DNA of 64,000 nt from Allostella sp. ATCC 35155 (GCA_006738865.1 AP019701.1:487001-551000); one strand, 5' to 3'. Shown: positions 1 through 9,139, numbered from the stretch's first letter. Translations and numbers: made by a program. Notes: a model not told the origin generated them from the letters alone.

Positions 1-341
1 GGCCCGACGCCGCAGCCGATCGCCAGCGCGCTGACGATCACGGCGAACGGGTGACCGATCGCGAAGAGGATCAGTCCGAGCGACGCCATCAGGAGCGCCA
101 CCTGCTGGATGCGCAAGCCCCCGTAGCGTGCCAGCAGACCGCCGGAGATCGGGCTGGTGACGGTCGCGGCGGCATAGACCAGCGCCGTGTAGGCCCCGAT
201 GTTGCCGGGGTCGATGCCGATCGTCTCCGCGGCGCGCGGCGCCAGGACGGGCACGCTGAGGCCGCTCATGGTGACCAGCGACTGGCCGGCGACCGTCGCC
301 AGCACCGGCACGCCGACCGCCACCGAGAAGAGTGCGCGCAT
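1..341 (-). CDS. MFS transporter, N-terminal part (runs off window)
   Basis: About 113 N-terminal residues are visible and the frame stays open to base 1. They begin with a hydrophobic helix (MRALFSVAVGVPVLATVAG) and continue with helix-loop-helix segments and the YTALVYAAATVTSPISGGLLARYGG region typical of MFS helices 2-3. The ATG at 341 follows the CoA-transferase stop by 64 bp on the same strand, so it is probably the last visible gene of that catabolic operon and may import or export its acid. The layout closely resembles the MFS protein at 62421-63653, which suggests CynX/NimT-like paralogues. The substrate is not determinable. Only the truncation by the window edge is certain. Confidence 0.8.
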   Translation of the reverse strand, partial: MRALFSVAVGVPVLATVAGQSLVTMSGLSVPVLAPRAAETIGIDPGNIGAYTALVYAAATVTSPISGGLLARYGGLRIQQVALLMASLGLILFAIGHPFAVIVSALAIGCGVG

Positions 342-405
342 CCGGTTCAGGTCCTCGGGAAATGGCGGGGCGGGGGGCCCCCGCCTGGTCGACACCCCAT
401 GGCGG

Positions 406-1614
406 TCAGACGATGCCCTGGCGGCGGAGTTCGGCGACCTCTGCCCCGGCATAGCCGAGCTCGGCGAGGACGGCATCCGTGTCCGCCCCGAGCGCGGGGG
501 CGGCGGCCAGCGGCGGGCGGGCGCCGTCGACCTTGACCGGGCCGGCGATCGCCCGGAATGCGGCGTCCCCGGCGGCGACGTCCTGCAGGCGGTCGGTTGC
601 GGCCACGAAGGGATTGTCCAGCGCCTGGGCGATGTCGTGAACGGGGGCGGCCGGCACGCGGCCGGCGAAGGCGGCCATCCATTCCGCGGTCGTCCGGGCG
701 GACAGCGCCGCGTCGAGCAGTTCCTCGATGATGGCGCGATGGCGCAGCCGGTCGGGAAAGCGGCGGAAGCGGGGATCCTCGACCCATTCGGGGCGGCCGA
801 TCGCGCGGCACAGCGCGCCCCAGAACTTCTCCTTGTTGCACATCAGGTAGATCCAGCCGTCGCCGGTGCGATAGAGTTGGCAGGGCACCAGGGCGGCATG
901 GGCCGACCGCCGTTCGCGCCCCTGGACATGGCCATGGGTCAGGCGCCACTGGCCGATATAGCTGAGGTGGAAGAGGGCGGTGTCGAAGAGGCTGACGTCG
1001 ATCTCCGCCCCCTGGCCGGAGGCGCGCGCCGCCATCACCGCCGAGACGAGGCCGAGCGCGGCCGACAGTCCGGCGGCATAGTCGATCATCGGCAGGCCGA
1101 AGCGGGACGGGGCGCCGTCCGGCTCGCCGGTCAGGGCGAAGTGCCCGGCCTCGGCCTGCATCAGGAAATCGTAGCCGGGCCAGGCCGCGCGCTCGGGCTC
1201 GCGCCCGTAGCCGGTCAGATGGACGACGACGAGGCGGGGATTGGCGGCCGCGAGGCGCGCGCGGGTCAGGCCGAGCTTGCCCGGCACGTCGCCACGCAGG
1301 TTGTGGATCAGCGCGTCGGCCTCGGCCGCCAGCCGCTCCAGCACGGCCAGCCCCTCCGGCCGGGCGAGGTCGAGGGTCAGGCTGCGCTTGTTGAGGTTGA
1401 GCGCCTGGAAGAGGCCGCTCGCCGCCGTCGGGTCGAGGCCGGCGATGAAGTGCGGCCCGACGGAGCGGCTGACGTCGCCGCCCTCCTTCGGGTTCTCGAT
1501 CTTGATCACCTCGGCGCCGAGATGGGCGAGGTGGAGCGTGCCGAAGGGCGCGGCCCCGTACTGCTCGACCGCGATGACCTTGAGACCGGCGAGCGGTCGC
1601 GGAGGCGCGCCCAT
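406..1614 (-). CDS. CaiB/BaiF family III CoA-transferase
   Basis: 402 aa, the usual length for formyl-CoA transferase-like enzymes, which move CoA from one acyl-CoA to a carboxylic acid through an aspartyl-CoA intermediate. The N-terminus PLAGLKVIAVEQYGAAPFG and the LAHLGAEVIKIENP segment are the family signature. The motif NLNKRSLTLDLARPEG follows, and the likely catalytic Asp lies in GLPMIDYAAGL. It starts 11 bp after the PrpD-like gene, so it is co-transcribed. Together with the second CoA-transferase at 4856 it implies that two acids, or both steps of one pathway, are handled as CoA thioesters. Donor and acceptor cannot be read from sequence. Confidence 0.93.
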   Translation of the reverse strand: MGAPPRPLAGLKVIAVEQYGAAPFGTLHLAHLGAEVIKIENPKEGGDVSRSVGPHFIAGLDPTAASGLFQALNLNKRSLTLDLARPEGLAVLERLAAEADALIHNLRGDVPGKLGLTRARLAAANPRLVVVHLTGYGREPERAAWPGYDFLMQAEAGHFALTGEPDGAPSRFGLPMIDYAAGLSAALGLVSAVMAARASGQGAEIDVSLFDTALFHLSYIGQWRLTHGHVQGRERRSAHAALVPCQLYRTGDGWIYLMCNKEKFWGALCRAIGRPEWVEDPRFRRFPDRLRHRAIIEELLDAALSARTTAEWMAAFAGRVPAAPVHDIAQALDNPFVAATDRLQDVAAGDAAFRAIAGPVKVDGARPPLAAAPALGADTDAVLAELGYAGAEVAELRRQGIV

Positions 1615-1625
1615 CGCCCGGGCGC

Positions 1626-3044
1626 TCAGGCCGACTTCCGCGTCGGGTCGGGGACGTTCGGTGCGGCGGCGTCGAAGATGGCCGCGACGCTGCCGCGATC
1701 CATGCCCATGATCGCCTGGAAGAGGCGCGCCTCCTGGGCGGCCCCGATCACCGGCAGGACGAGGGCGGCATACTTGGCGCGCAGTTCCTCGGCGGTCTGG
1801 AAGTTCTCGGGCTCGCCCTTGGGGATCGGCACGAAGACGCGGTCGCGAACGCCGTCCGTCGTCTCGATCTCGACCGCCGCGGAGAACTGGCGGGGGTACT
1901 CGGCCTCCGCGGCCGCATCGTGGCCGACCTCGACCTTGGCGAGGATCGCCGACGTGCGCGGGTCGCCGATATGCGTCGCATAGTCGTCCCAGCCGAAGCG
2001 GCCCTCGCGCAGCGCCACGCCGACGCCGAAATGGCAGGAAAACTGGCCGTCGACGACGTTCTGCGGCACGCGCTTCTGCTCCTGCGGCAGGCCGACGAGG
2101 CGCAGCGCCGTGTCCGCCAGGCCGATGCGGATGGCCCGCACCCGCTCCTCGACGAGGTTGTGGCGCGCGCGGAGCTGGATCACGCCGTCGACCGCGGCAT
2201 GCATGGCGCGGCAGGCCGGGTACGGCTTGACCGCGATGCCCGCCGTCTCCCAGGCCTGCCCCAACCCCTCGACGGCGCGCTCGGGCACGGCGTTGCGGGC
2301 ATAGGCGTGGAAGAAGCCGTAGCGGCCCTCGAAGGCGGGCGCGGCGCCGCGATAGCCCTTGCTCGCGAAGACCGCCGCCATCAGCCCCGCCATGGCGGAA
2401 TGGCCGACCTGGAAGCGCTTGGTCCAGGCGCCGTTGGCGAGGAACTGCAGCGATCCCGCCGCCTCCGAGAGCGCGATGCCGAAGGCGTCGGCGGTCTGCG
2501 CCGCATCGAGGCCGAGGACGCGGGAAGCGGCGGCAGCCGCCGCGAAGGCGCCGCAGGTGGCGGTCGGATGGAAGCCGAGATCGTAGTGCTCGGACGGGAT
2601 CAGCGCGCGGCTGATGCGGCAGATGACCTCGTAGCCGGCAACGACGCCGACCAGCGCATCGGCGCCCGACTTGCCGGCCATTTCGGCCGCGGCCAGGGCG
2701 GCCGGCACCACCGGCGCGCTCGGATGCAGCGAGGCCGGTGCGTGGGTGTCGTCGAAGTCGAGGCTGTGGGCGAGTGCCCCGTTCAGCAGCGCCGCGCCGG
2801 CCGGCGACCAGCCGTCGCGCTCGCCGAAGACCCGGGCCGTGCCGTGGTCGAGCCCGAGCGCCCGCGCCGCCTCCAGCATGGGCGGCGTCGAATCGGTGTC
2901 GTGGCGGGCGCGGACGGCGATGCCGACCGTGTCGAGGATCAGGAGCTTGGCCCGCTCCCGCACCTCGGCCGGAATGGCGTCGAGGCGCAGGTCGGCGGCG
3001 AAGCGGGCGAGCGGCATCGTCACGTCGGTCGCGGCGGGGGTCAT
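1626..3044 (-). CDS. MmgE/PrpD family protein (2-methylcitrate dehydratase-like)
   Basis: 472 aa from the chosen ATG. MmgE/PrpD proteins include 2-methylcitrate dehydratase, cis-aconitate decarboxylase and iminodisuccinate epimerase, all acting on tricarboxylate-like substrates. Family landmarks visible are LILDTVGIAVRAR, GALAHSLDFDDTHAPASLHPSAPVVPAALA, a FHPTATCGAFAAAAAASR segment and a HSAMAGLMA helix. I chose the ATG at 3044 because an AGGGAG ribosome-binding site precedes it by about 8 bases. A longer frame starting at 3131 would add a Pro-rich tail and overlap the HMG-CoA lyase gene. The neighbours suggest a role in acid isomerisation or dehydration beside the lyase. The substrate is unknown. 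Confidence 0.9.
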   Translation of the reverse strand: MTPAATDVTMPLARFAADLRLDAIPAEVRERAKLLILDTVGIAVRARHDTDSTPPMLEAARALGLDHGTARVFGERDGWSPAGAALLNGALAHSLDFDDTHAPASLHPSAPVVPAALAAAEMAGKSGADALVGVVAGYEVICRISRALIPSEHYDLGFHPTATCGAFAAAAAASRVLGLDAAQTADAFGIALSEAAGSLQFLANGAWTKRFQVGHSAMAGLMAAVFASKGYRGAAPAFEGRYGFFHAYARNAVPERAVEGLGQAWETAGIAVKPYPACRAMHAAVDGVIQLRARHNLVEERVRAIRIGLADTALRLVGLPQEQKRVPQNVVDGQFSCHFGVGVALREGRFGWDDYATHIGDPRTSAILAKVEVGHDAAAEAEYPRQFSAAVEIETTDGVRDRVFVPIPKGEPENFQTAEELRAKYAALVLPVIGAAQEARLFQAIMGMDRGSVAAIFDAAAPNVPDPTRKSA

Positions 3045-3114
3045 GGGCGCTGGCTCCCTCTGGTTGCCGGGCGCCCGTCCTTGGCCGCGGGCGCTTTCGG
3101 GTAAGGCTGGCAGG

Positions 3115-4038
3115 TCAGGCGGCTCTGGCAAATCCCTTGGGCGGTCCGGCTTTGGCGATCTGGCCGTAGAGCGTCTCGTCGGGCAGGTGCTGGGCGACGA
3201 TGCGGCGCACCTCGACGAGGCGGCCGAGGTCGATGCCGGTCGAAAGACCCATGGATTCGAGCAGGAACACCAGATCCTCGGTCACGATGTTGCCGCTGGC
3301 GCCGGGCGCATAGGGGCAGCCGCCGAGGCCGGCGAGCGAGGCGTCGAACAGGCGCACGCCGGCCTCGACCGCGGCATAGACGTTGGCGAGGCCGAGGCCG
3401 CGGGTATCGTGGAAATGGGCGGCGACCGGGATGCGGCCGGCGACGGCACGCCCGACTTCCTCGAAGAGGCGCCGCGTCTGGGCGGGGTTGGCATAGCCGA
3501 CGGTGTCGGCGACCGACAGTTCGTCGGCACCGGCCTCGACGAGGATATGGGCCAGTTCGACGACCCGGCCCGGATCGACCGGACCGGCGATGGTGCAGCC
3601 GAGCGCGGTCGCCAGGGCCCCGCTGACCCGCACCGGGAAGGACTGGGCGCGGGCCAGTTCCACCACGGCGCGGAACTCGTCGACCGACTGCTGCACCGTG
3701 CGCTGGACGTTGCGGAGGTTGTGCTCTTCGGAGACCGACAGCACGAAATGCAGCTCCGGCATTCCGGTCGCGACGGCGCGCTGGGCGCCCTTCAGGTTGG
3801 GCACCAGCGCCGACGGCCGCAGGCCCGGCATGGCGACGGACGCCTCGGCCACAGCGACCGCGTCGGCAAACTGCGGGATGTTCTTCGGCGGCACGAAGGA
3901 ACAGACTTCGATGTCCTTCACCCCGGCCTCGAGCTCGGCCCGGATCCAGGCGAGCTTGGCGTCGGTCGGAAAGAAGGTGGAGATCATCTGGAGCCCGTCG
4001 CGCAGCCCCACCTCGCGCACGGTCGCGGTCTCGCTCAT
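3115..4038 (-). CDS. Hydroxymethylglutaryl-CoA lyase family protein
   Basis: 307 aa, full length. HMG-CoA lyase splits 3-hydroxy-3-methylglutaryl-CoA to acetyl-CoA and acetoacetate in a divalent-metal TIM barrel. Seen directly are EVGLRDGLQ with the Arg-Asp pair at residues 13-14, the metal-ligand segment AAHFHDTRGLGLANVYAA, the D of SVADTVGYANP, and the catalytic-cysteine loop GLGGCPYAPGASGNIVTEDLVF. It lies between the hydratase and the PrpD-like gene, all in one direction. The acetoacetate product would suit the acetoacetyl-CoA synthetase at 18931. Family members also cleave related 3-hydroxy-acyl-CoAs such as citramalyl-CoA, so the exact substrate stays open. Confidence 0.92.
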   Translation of the reverse strand: MSETATVREVGLRDGLQMISTFFPTDAKLAWIRAELEAGVKDIEVCSFVPPKNIPQFADAVAVAEASVAMPGLRPSALVPNLKGAQRAVATGMPELHFVLSVSEEHNLRNVQRTVQQSVDEFRAVVELARAQSFPVRVSGALATALGCTIAGPVDPGRVVELAHILVEAGADELSVADTVGYANPAQTRRLFEEVGRAVAGRIPVAAHFHDTRGLGLANVYAAVEAGVRLFDASLAGLGGCPYAPGASGNIVTEDLVFLLESMGLSTGIDLGRLVEVRRIVAQHLPDETLYGQIAKAGPPKGFARAA

Positions 4039-4057
4039 CGCATTCTCCTGCGGGTCG

Positions 4058-4852
4058 TCAGCGCCCGGTATATTGGGGCCGGCGCTTCTCGTTGAAGGCG
4101 CGGATGCCTTCCTGGCGGTCGGCGGTGGGGACCATGCGGTTGTAGGCCTCGATCTCGAAGGCGAGGCCGTTCTTGAGGTCGACCTGGGTCGCGACGTCCA
4201 TCGCGCGCTTGGCCTGGCGGACCGATACGGGGGCGTTGCGCGCGATGCGCCGCGCCGTCTCCATCGTCTCCTCGATCAGGGTCCCGTCGTCGCAGACCTT
4301 GTTGAGGATGCCCCAGGCGAGCGCCTCCTCGGCGCCGAAGGCGGCACCGGTCAGGATGATCTCCTTGGCGCGGCGCACGCCGACCGCGCGCGGCAGGTTC
4401 TGGGTGCCGCCGGCGCCCGGCATGATGCCGAGCGTCACCTCGGTCAAGGCGAAGCGGGCCGAGCGCGCGCCATAGGCGAAGTCGCAGGCGAGCGTGAACT
4501 CGCAGCCGCCGCCATAGGCGGCGCCGTTGATGGCGCCGATGACCGGGACCGGACAGTCCATCATGCGGTAGACGGCCTGCTCGAAGATGGCGTGCTGCTT
4601 CTGCCACGCCTCGTCGGTCATGCCGTTGCGTTCCTTGAGGTCGCCGCCGGCGCAGAACGCCTTGCTGCCCGCGCCCGTCAGCACGACGCAGCGCAGGTCG
4701 CGATGGTCGAGGACGAGCGACAGCCAGAGGTCGAGCAGGTCGCGGCCCATCTGGGTGTTGAGCGCGTTGGCGGCCTGCGGCCGGTTCAGCGTCACCTTCA
4801 GGATATGCGGCTCGACGGTCTCGACGAGCAGGGTCTCGTACTGGTCGGCCAT
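4058..4852 (-). CDS. Enoyl-CoA hydratase/isomerase (crotonase)
   Basis: 264 aa crotonase-fold enzyme acting on acyl-CoA thioesters in the cytoplasm. The CoA-binding/oxyanion segment reads AFCAGGDLKE. Both catalytic glutamates of classical hydratases are present, in GGGCEFTLACD (about E118) and in LTEVTLGIMPGAGGTQ (about E138), so true hydration of a 2,3-enoyl-CoA is plausible. The C-terminal RAFNEKRRPQYTGR is the normal end of the family. The gene is 3 bp downstream of the CoA-transferase and 19 bp upstream of the lyase, which fits an activation-hydration-cleavage order. Substrate chain length is not predictable. Confidence 0.93.
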   Translation of the reverse strand: MADQYETLLVETVEPHILKVTLNRPQAANALNTQMGRDLLDLWLSLVLDHRDLRCVVLTGAGSKAFCAGGDLKERNGMTDEAWQKQHAIFEQAVYRMMDCPVPVIGAINGAAYGGGCEFTLACDFAYGARSARFALTEVTLGIMPGAGGTQNLPRAVGVRRAKEIILTGAAFGAEEALAWGILNKVCDDGTLIEETMETARRIARNAPVSVRQAKRAMDVATQVDLKNGLAFEIEAYNRMVPTADRQEGIRAFNEKRRPQYTGR

Positions 4853-4855
4853 GGC

Positions 4856-6016
4856 TCAGCCCTTCGTCGCCGGCAGCACGGCGTCGGTGTCGGCGCCGAG
4901 TTCCGGCGCGGCGTTGCGCAGCGGCGGGCGGTGCCCGTCGAACGACATCGGCAGGCCGAATATGTCCATGCGGCCGTCGGGGGTCTTCTGCAGCATGCCG
5001 AGGGCCGCCGTCTGCGGATGCACCACCACCTCGTCGATGGTCTGGGTCGGGGTCGCCGGGATGCCGGCGGCCTCCAGCGCCGCCTGCCACTCGGCGCGCG
5101 GCCTCGCGGCCATGATGGCGTCGATCATCGTGTTCAGCGCGGGCAGGTTGGCGACGCGGCTCGGATTGTCGACGAAGCGCGGGTCGCTGGCCCATTCGGG
5201 ATGGCCCAGCGCCGCCGACAGCTTGCGGAAGAGGCCGTCGTTGGGCGCCGCCACCATCAGATAGCCGTCCGAGCAGCGATAGGCTTGGTAGGGCGCGATG
5301 CCGCGCGTCGCCGAGCCGTTGCGCTTGCCGGGGACGCCGGTCGAGATGAAGTCGGCCGCGTGGTAGGTCATCCAGGCGAGCGCGGTCTCGTAGAGCGAGG
5401 TGTCGATGCGGGCGCCATGGCCGTCCTTCCGGCGGCCGAGCAGGGCCGCGACGATGCCGAGCGCGCACCACATGCCCGTGCCCATGTCGATCAGCGAGGT
5501 GCCGACCCGCACCGGCGGGCGACCCTCCTCGCCCGTCATCATCATGAGGCCGCCGAAGGCCTGCATCAGCGGGTCGTAGCCGGGCTTGGACTTGAGGGGG
5601 CCGGTCGCCCCGAAGGCGCCGATGTTGCAGTAGACGAGGGACGGCTTGGCCGCCTGCAGGGTCGCCGCGTCGAGCCCGTACTTCTCGACCTGGCCCGGCC
5701 GCATGTTCTGCAGCACCGCGTCGCCGGTCTCGACGATCAGCGTCTTCAGCCGGGCGAGCGCGTCGGGATCCTTGAGGTCGACCACGACCGAGCGCTTGTT
5801 AACGTTGAAGACCTGGAAGATCGAGGAGGCGCCGTGCCAGAAGGGCGGGCCCCAGTGGCGCGCGTCGTCGCCTTCCGGACGCTCGACCTTGACCAGTTCG
5901 GCGCCGAGCGAGGCGAGGATCAGGCCTGCGTAGGGCGCGGCGACGCTGGTCCCGATCTCGAAGACGCGGATGCCGGCGAGCGGCAACGAGGGCGATGCAG
6001 CCTGATCCTGCGGCAC
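4856..6016 (-). CDS. CaiB/BaiF family III CoA-transferase
   Basis: 386 aa from the proposed GTG at 6016. That start follows an AGAGGA element about 12 bases upstream and gives the normal family N-terminus (PLAGIRVFEIGTSVAAPYAG). A longer frame reaching 6196 adds an unconserved Arg/Pro-rich stretch. Signatures are LILASLGAELVKVERPEGDDARHW, NVNKRSVVVDLKDPD and RVGTSLIDMGTGMW containing the likely catalytic Asp. It is the first gene of the minus-strand operon and diverges from the TRAP transporter, so it is the best candidate for the enzyme that activates the imported acid. It is a paralogue of the gene at 406 but not a close copy. Confidence 0.9.
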   Translation of the reverse strand: MPQDQAASPSLPLAGIRVFEIGTSVAAPYAGLILASLGAELVKVERPEGDDARHWGPPFWHGASSIFQVFNVNKRSVVVDLKDPDALARLKTLIVETGDAVLQNMRPGQVEKYGLDAATLQAAKPSLVYCNIGAFGATGPLKSKPGYDPLMQAFGGLMMMTGEEGRPPVRVGTSLIDMGTGMWCALGIVAALLGRRKDGHGARIDTSLYETALAWMTYHAADFISTGVPGKRNGSATRGIAPYQAYRCSDGYLMVAAPNDGLFRKLSAALGHPEWASDPRFVDNPSRVANLPALNTMIDAIMAARPRAEWQAALEAAGIPATPTQTIDEVVVHPQTAALGMLQKTPDGRMDIFGLPMSFDGHRPPLRNAAPELGADTDAVLPATKG

Positions 6017-6142
6017 GGGCGGGGCGCTTCCTCTGAATGTTGGTTCATCGAACGGTAGGCGGCCGCCGCCGGGACCGTCAATCACCATCGGCCGCCGGTC
6101 ATCGACCATGCGGCGAGGGTGCTGACGCCCGGCCGCGCGCGG

Positions 6143-6170
6143 TTGACAAGCGATCGTCGCTGCGATCTTC
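6143..6170 (+). promoter_or_regulatory. Possible promoter for the TRAP operon
   Basis: A perfect -35 hexamer TTGACA lies at 6143-6148 in the 209-bp divergent region between the CoA-transferase and dctP. The -10 is weak (around TCTTCT at 6166), so this is only a candidate. A small inverted repeat CGAA-TCG-TTCG follows near 6197-6207, ahead of the strong ribosome-binding site GGGAGGAG at 6211. No regulator gene is adjacent. Confidence 0.35.
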
Positions 6171-6225
6171 TGGCCGCCATAAGGAAAGAACGACACGAAT
6201 CGTTCGAACAGGGAGGAGTATCACG

Positions 6226-7236
6226 ATGAACTGCGCCATTCGCATGGCGGCGGTGGTCGCCGGTATTGCGTTCGCCGGCTCCGCCATTGCCGCCGACAAG
6301 TTCCGCATCTCGATCGAGACGGCGCCCAACCATTTCCGCAACATGACGGTCGATCGTTTTGTGGCGGATCTGGGCAAGCGGGTGCCGGACCTCAAGGTCG
6401 AGGTCTACCATTCCGCGCAGCTCCACCCGGATCGCGACGTGCCCAAGGCGCTGCGCCAGGGGACGATCGAGATGGGCATGCCGGGCACCTGGCAGATCGA
6501 CAAGGTCGAGCCCAACGCGGCCCTGATCGACCTCCCGGCCTTCTTCGGGCTGGCCGAGGACATGGCCTACGACGTCATCGACGGTCCCGCCGGGCAGAAG
6601 CTCAACGCCATGTTCGAGCGCAAGCTGCGGGTCAAGATCCTGGGGCCCTGGCTGCCGCTCGGCTTCGGCAATACCTACACCACGGACAAGCCGCTGCGTG
6701 CGCTGGCCGACCTCAAGGGCATGAAGGTCCGCATCCCGGGCGGGGCGATCAACGCCGAGCGCTACAAGTTCCTCGGCGCCAACCCCGTCCTGGTGCCCTG
6801 GCCGGACGTGCCGCTGGCGCTGTCCCAGGGCACCGTCGAGGGCGTCTATACGACCTTCGAGTCGGTCCGCAGCGCCCAGCTCTGGGATTCCGGGTTGAAG
6901 CACGCCTATGTCGAGCGGGCCGCACTCCTGCCCTACGTCCCGATGGTCAACCTCACCTTCTGGGACAAGCAGAAGCCGGAGGTGCAGAAGCATCTGGTCG
7001 CGGCCTGGAAGGATGCCGTCACCTGGGGCAGGGCCGAGGGCCGCAAGCGCCAGGTCGACGCCATGAAGCTGGCCCAGACCAAGGGCATCAACGTGGTCCA
7101 GGCCGAGCAGTCGGAACTCGACCGCGTCCGGCGGGAGATGCTGTCGATCCAGGCCGGCCTCGTGAAGAAGATGGGCATGGACGCCGGACTCGTCGACGAG
7201 GTGATGGCGGAGCTGAAGAAGGCGGGCGCCGTCTGA
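6226..7236 (+). CDS. dctP: TRAP transporter substrate-binding protein, DctP family
   Basis: 336 aa periplasmic receptor. The first about 23 residues (MNCAIRMAAVVAGIAFAGSAIAA) are a Sec signal peptide ending in an AXA-type site. The mature protein has the DctP landmarks KVEVYHSAQLHPDRDV, LRQGTIEMGMPG and the ADLKGMKVRIPGG segment, whose Arg normally salt-bridges the ligand carboxylate. The ATG at 6226 is fixed by GGGAGGAG eight bases upstream and by the signal peptide. dctQ and dctM follow directly, giving a complete tripartite importer driven by an ion gradient. Divergence from the CoA-transferase operon suggests it delivers that pathway's organic acid. Confidence 0.95.
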   Translation: MNCAIRMAAVVAGIAFAGSAIAADKFRISIETAPNHFRNMTVDRFVADLGKRVPDLKVEVYHSAQLHPDRDVPKALRQGTIEMGMPGTWQIDKVEPNAALIDLPAFFGLAEDMAYDVIDGPAGQKLNAMFERKLRVKILGPWLPLGFGNTYTTDKPLRALADLKGMKVRIPGGAINAERYKFLGANPVLVPWPDVPLALSQGTVEGVYTTFESVRSAQLWDSGLKHAYVERAALLPYVPMVNLTFWDKQKPEVQKHLVAAWKDAVTWGRAEGRKRQVDAMKLAQTKGINVVQAEQSELDRVRREMLSIQAGLVKKMGMDAGLVDEVMAELKKAGAV

Positions 7237-7270
7237 GCAGCCGCTGGCGTTCCGCGGGGGGACGGGGCGG

Positions 7271-7774
7271 ATGCTGCATCTGTGGGGTACCGTCGAGCGA
7301 TGGCTCGTCAGCCTGTGCGGGCTGGCGGGCCTCCTCCTCGCCGTCTACCAGATGGGGACGCGCTACCTGCATCCCGCCTGGTTCGTCGACTGGGCGGAGG
7401 AGACGGTCGTCTATCTCGTCATCTGGTCGATCTGGCTCGCCTCCAGCGGCCTCGTGGCGGAGAATCGGCACGTTCGCGCGGACCTCGTGATCCGGCTGCT
7501 GCCGGGCCGTGTGCAGTTCGCGCTCGAGATCGTCAACACCCTGGTCGGGCTCGGCTTCTGCGGCCTCGTCGCCTGGATCGGGATCGACATCGTGACGCTC
7601 GCGATGGAGCTCGACGAGCGCAGCACGAGCTCGCTGCGGATGCCGATGTGGATCTATTTCGCCTGCGTGCCCGTCGGGACCGGCCTGATGGCGCTGCGCT
7701 ATCTCGTCCGTCTCGTCGCGCTCCTCCGCGGTCGCGAGGGCGTGGATTTCGGCGGCGCCAGCCATGCCCATTGA
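7271..7774 (+). CDS. dctQ: TRAP transporter small permease, DctQ family
   Basis: 167 aa with four predicted membrane segments: residues about 10-30, 45-65, 85-110 and 130-150. The family motif around VVYLVIWSIWLASSGLVAENRHVRADLV (an E/N-H-R-x-D pattern) is visible. DctQ pairs with DctM and contacts the DctP receptor. It lies 34 bp after dctP and 52 bp before dctM on the same strand. Length and order match ordinary DctPQM systems. Confidence 0.93.
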   Translation: MLHLWGTVERWLVSLCGLAGLLLAVYQMGTRYLHPAWFVDWAEETVVYLVIWSIWLASSGLVAENRHVRADLVIRLLPGRVQFALEIVNTLVGLGFCGLVAWIGIDIVTLAMELDERSTSSLRMPMWIYFACVPVGTGLMALRYLVRLVALLRGREGVDFGGASHAH

Positions 7775-7826
7775 GCCGGCCGGGCCGACCCGTGCCGGGC
7801 CGACCGTGACGGAGGCCTGATCCGCC

Positions 7827-9104
7827 GTGCCGCCGATCCTCGCGCTCGGGCTCTTCTTCGCGTTTCTCGCGATGGGGATGCCGATCTATCTGGTGCTCGG
7901 CTTCCTCGCGACCCTGCTCTATGTCGTCGACGGCAAGCTGCTGGTCGGCATCCCGCAGCTGATGGCCGATCACCTCAACTCCGCGACGCTGATCTCGATC
8001 CCGTTCTTCGTCATGGCGGCGACCTTCATGCAGCGCGGCGGCATCGCGCGCGCCTTGGTCGATTTCGCCTTCGCCTTCGTCGGGCGGGTGCGCGGCGGGC
8101 TGGCGGTGGTCTGCGTGCTGGCGACCACCGTCTTCGCCGCGATCAGCGGCTCCTCGGTCGCCACGGCGCTGGCCATGGGCACGCTGCTGGTGCCGGCGAT
8201 GGTCGAGAAGCACTATCGCCGCGACTTCGCGCTGGGGGTGGTGGGGGCGTCCGGCACGCTCGGCATCCTGATTCCGCCCAGCCTCGCCATGATCGTCTAC
8301 GCGATCGTGGCCGAGGAGTCGGTGCCCAAGCTGTTCCTCGCCGGGGTCGTGCCGGGCCTGCTCCAGGCGGCGCTCTTCGTCGGCTGGATCGTCTACTACT
8401 GCCGGCGCGAGAACTATCCGCGCGAGGCCGGCCTCTCCGGGCGCGAGGCGGTGGCCGTCACGCTGCGCGCGCTGCCGGCCCTGGCGGTGCCGGTGATCGT
8501 GCTGGGCGGCATCTATGGCGGGCTGGTGACGGTGGCGGAGGCGGCCGCCCTGTCGGCCTTCGTCGCGATCCTGGTCTCGGTGCTGGCCTATCGCGGCTGC
8601 GGCTGGTCCGACGTGCCGGGCATCATCGCCGAAGCGCTGAAGCAGGCGGCGGTCCTCATCGTCATCATCAGCTCGGCCCTCGTGCTCGGGCACTGGCTGA
8701 CGGCCTCGGGGCATACCCGTGCGGTCGTGCAATGGGTCCAGTCGATGGGGCTGGAGCCGTGGCAGTTCCTCATCGTCGTCAATATCATCCTCTTCATCCT
8801 CGGCATGTTCCTCGAGGTCATCTCGGTCATGCTGATCACGCTGCCGCTGCTGCTGCCGATCGTCGAGCAGCTCGGCATCGACAAGGTCCATTTCGCGATC
8901 ATCGTCACCGTCAACATGGAGATCGCGCTGCTGACCCCGCCGGTCGGCATGAACCTCTACGTCCTCGCCAGCATCTCACGCGCGCCGTTCGGCGAGATCG
9001 TGCGCGGCATAACGCCCTTCGTCTGGCTCATGCTGGGTCTGCTGGTCGTCGTGACGTATGTTCCGGTGCTGTCCCTCTGGCTGCCGCGGATGGTCTTCGG
9101 CTGA
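7827..9104 (+). CDS. dctM: TRAP transporter large permease, DctM family
   Basis: 425 aa polytopic protein, the typical DctM length. The GTG at 7827 has GGAGG about 10 bases upstream. Landmarks include LALGLFFAFLAMGMPIYLVLG, the FFVMAATFMQRGGIARALVDFA segment, AISGSSVATALAMGTLLVPAMVEKHY (first re-entrant loop) and the C-terminal ALLTPPVGMNLYVLASIS (second loop). It forms the translocation path of the importer with DctQ. Nothing is truncated. It completes the operon with the hydratase at 9140. Confidence 0.95.
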   Translation: MPPILALGLFFAFLAMGMPIYLVLGFLATLLYVVDGKLLVGIPQLMADHLNSATLISIPFFVMAATFMQRGGIARALVDFAFAFVGRVRGGLAVVCVLATTVFAAISGSSVATALAMGTLLVPAMVEKHYRRDFALGVVGASGTLGILIPPSLAMIVYAIVAEESVPKLFLAGVVPGLLQAALFVGWIVYYCRRENYPREAGLSGREAVAVTLRALPALAVPVIVLGGIYGGLVTVAEAAALSAFVAILVSVLAYRGCGWSDVPGIIAEALKQAAVLIVIISSALVLGHWLTASGHTRAVVQWVQSMGLEPWQFLIVVNIILFILGMFLEVISVMLITLPLLLPIVEQLGIDKVHFAIIVTVNMEIALLTPPVGMNLYVLASISRAPFGEIVRGITPFVWLMLGLLVVVTYVPVLSLWLPRMVFG

Positions 9105-9139
9105 CCCTCGAGGGGCCGCCGAACGGAGCCTCCCCCCGC

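Noticed and set aside
3045-3131. Upstream start for the MmgE/PrpD gene
   Set aside because: It adds a Pro-rich non-conserved tail and overlaps the lyase gene; the ATG at 3044 has a good ribosome-binding site.
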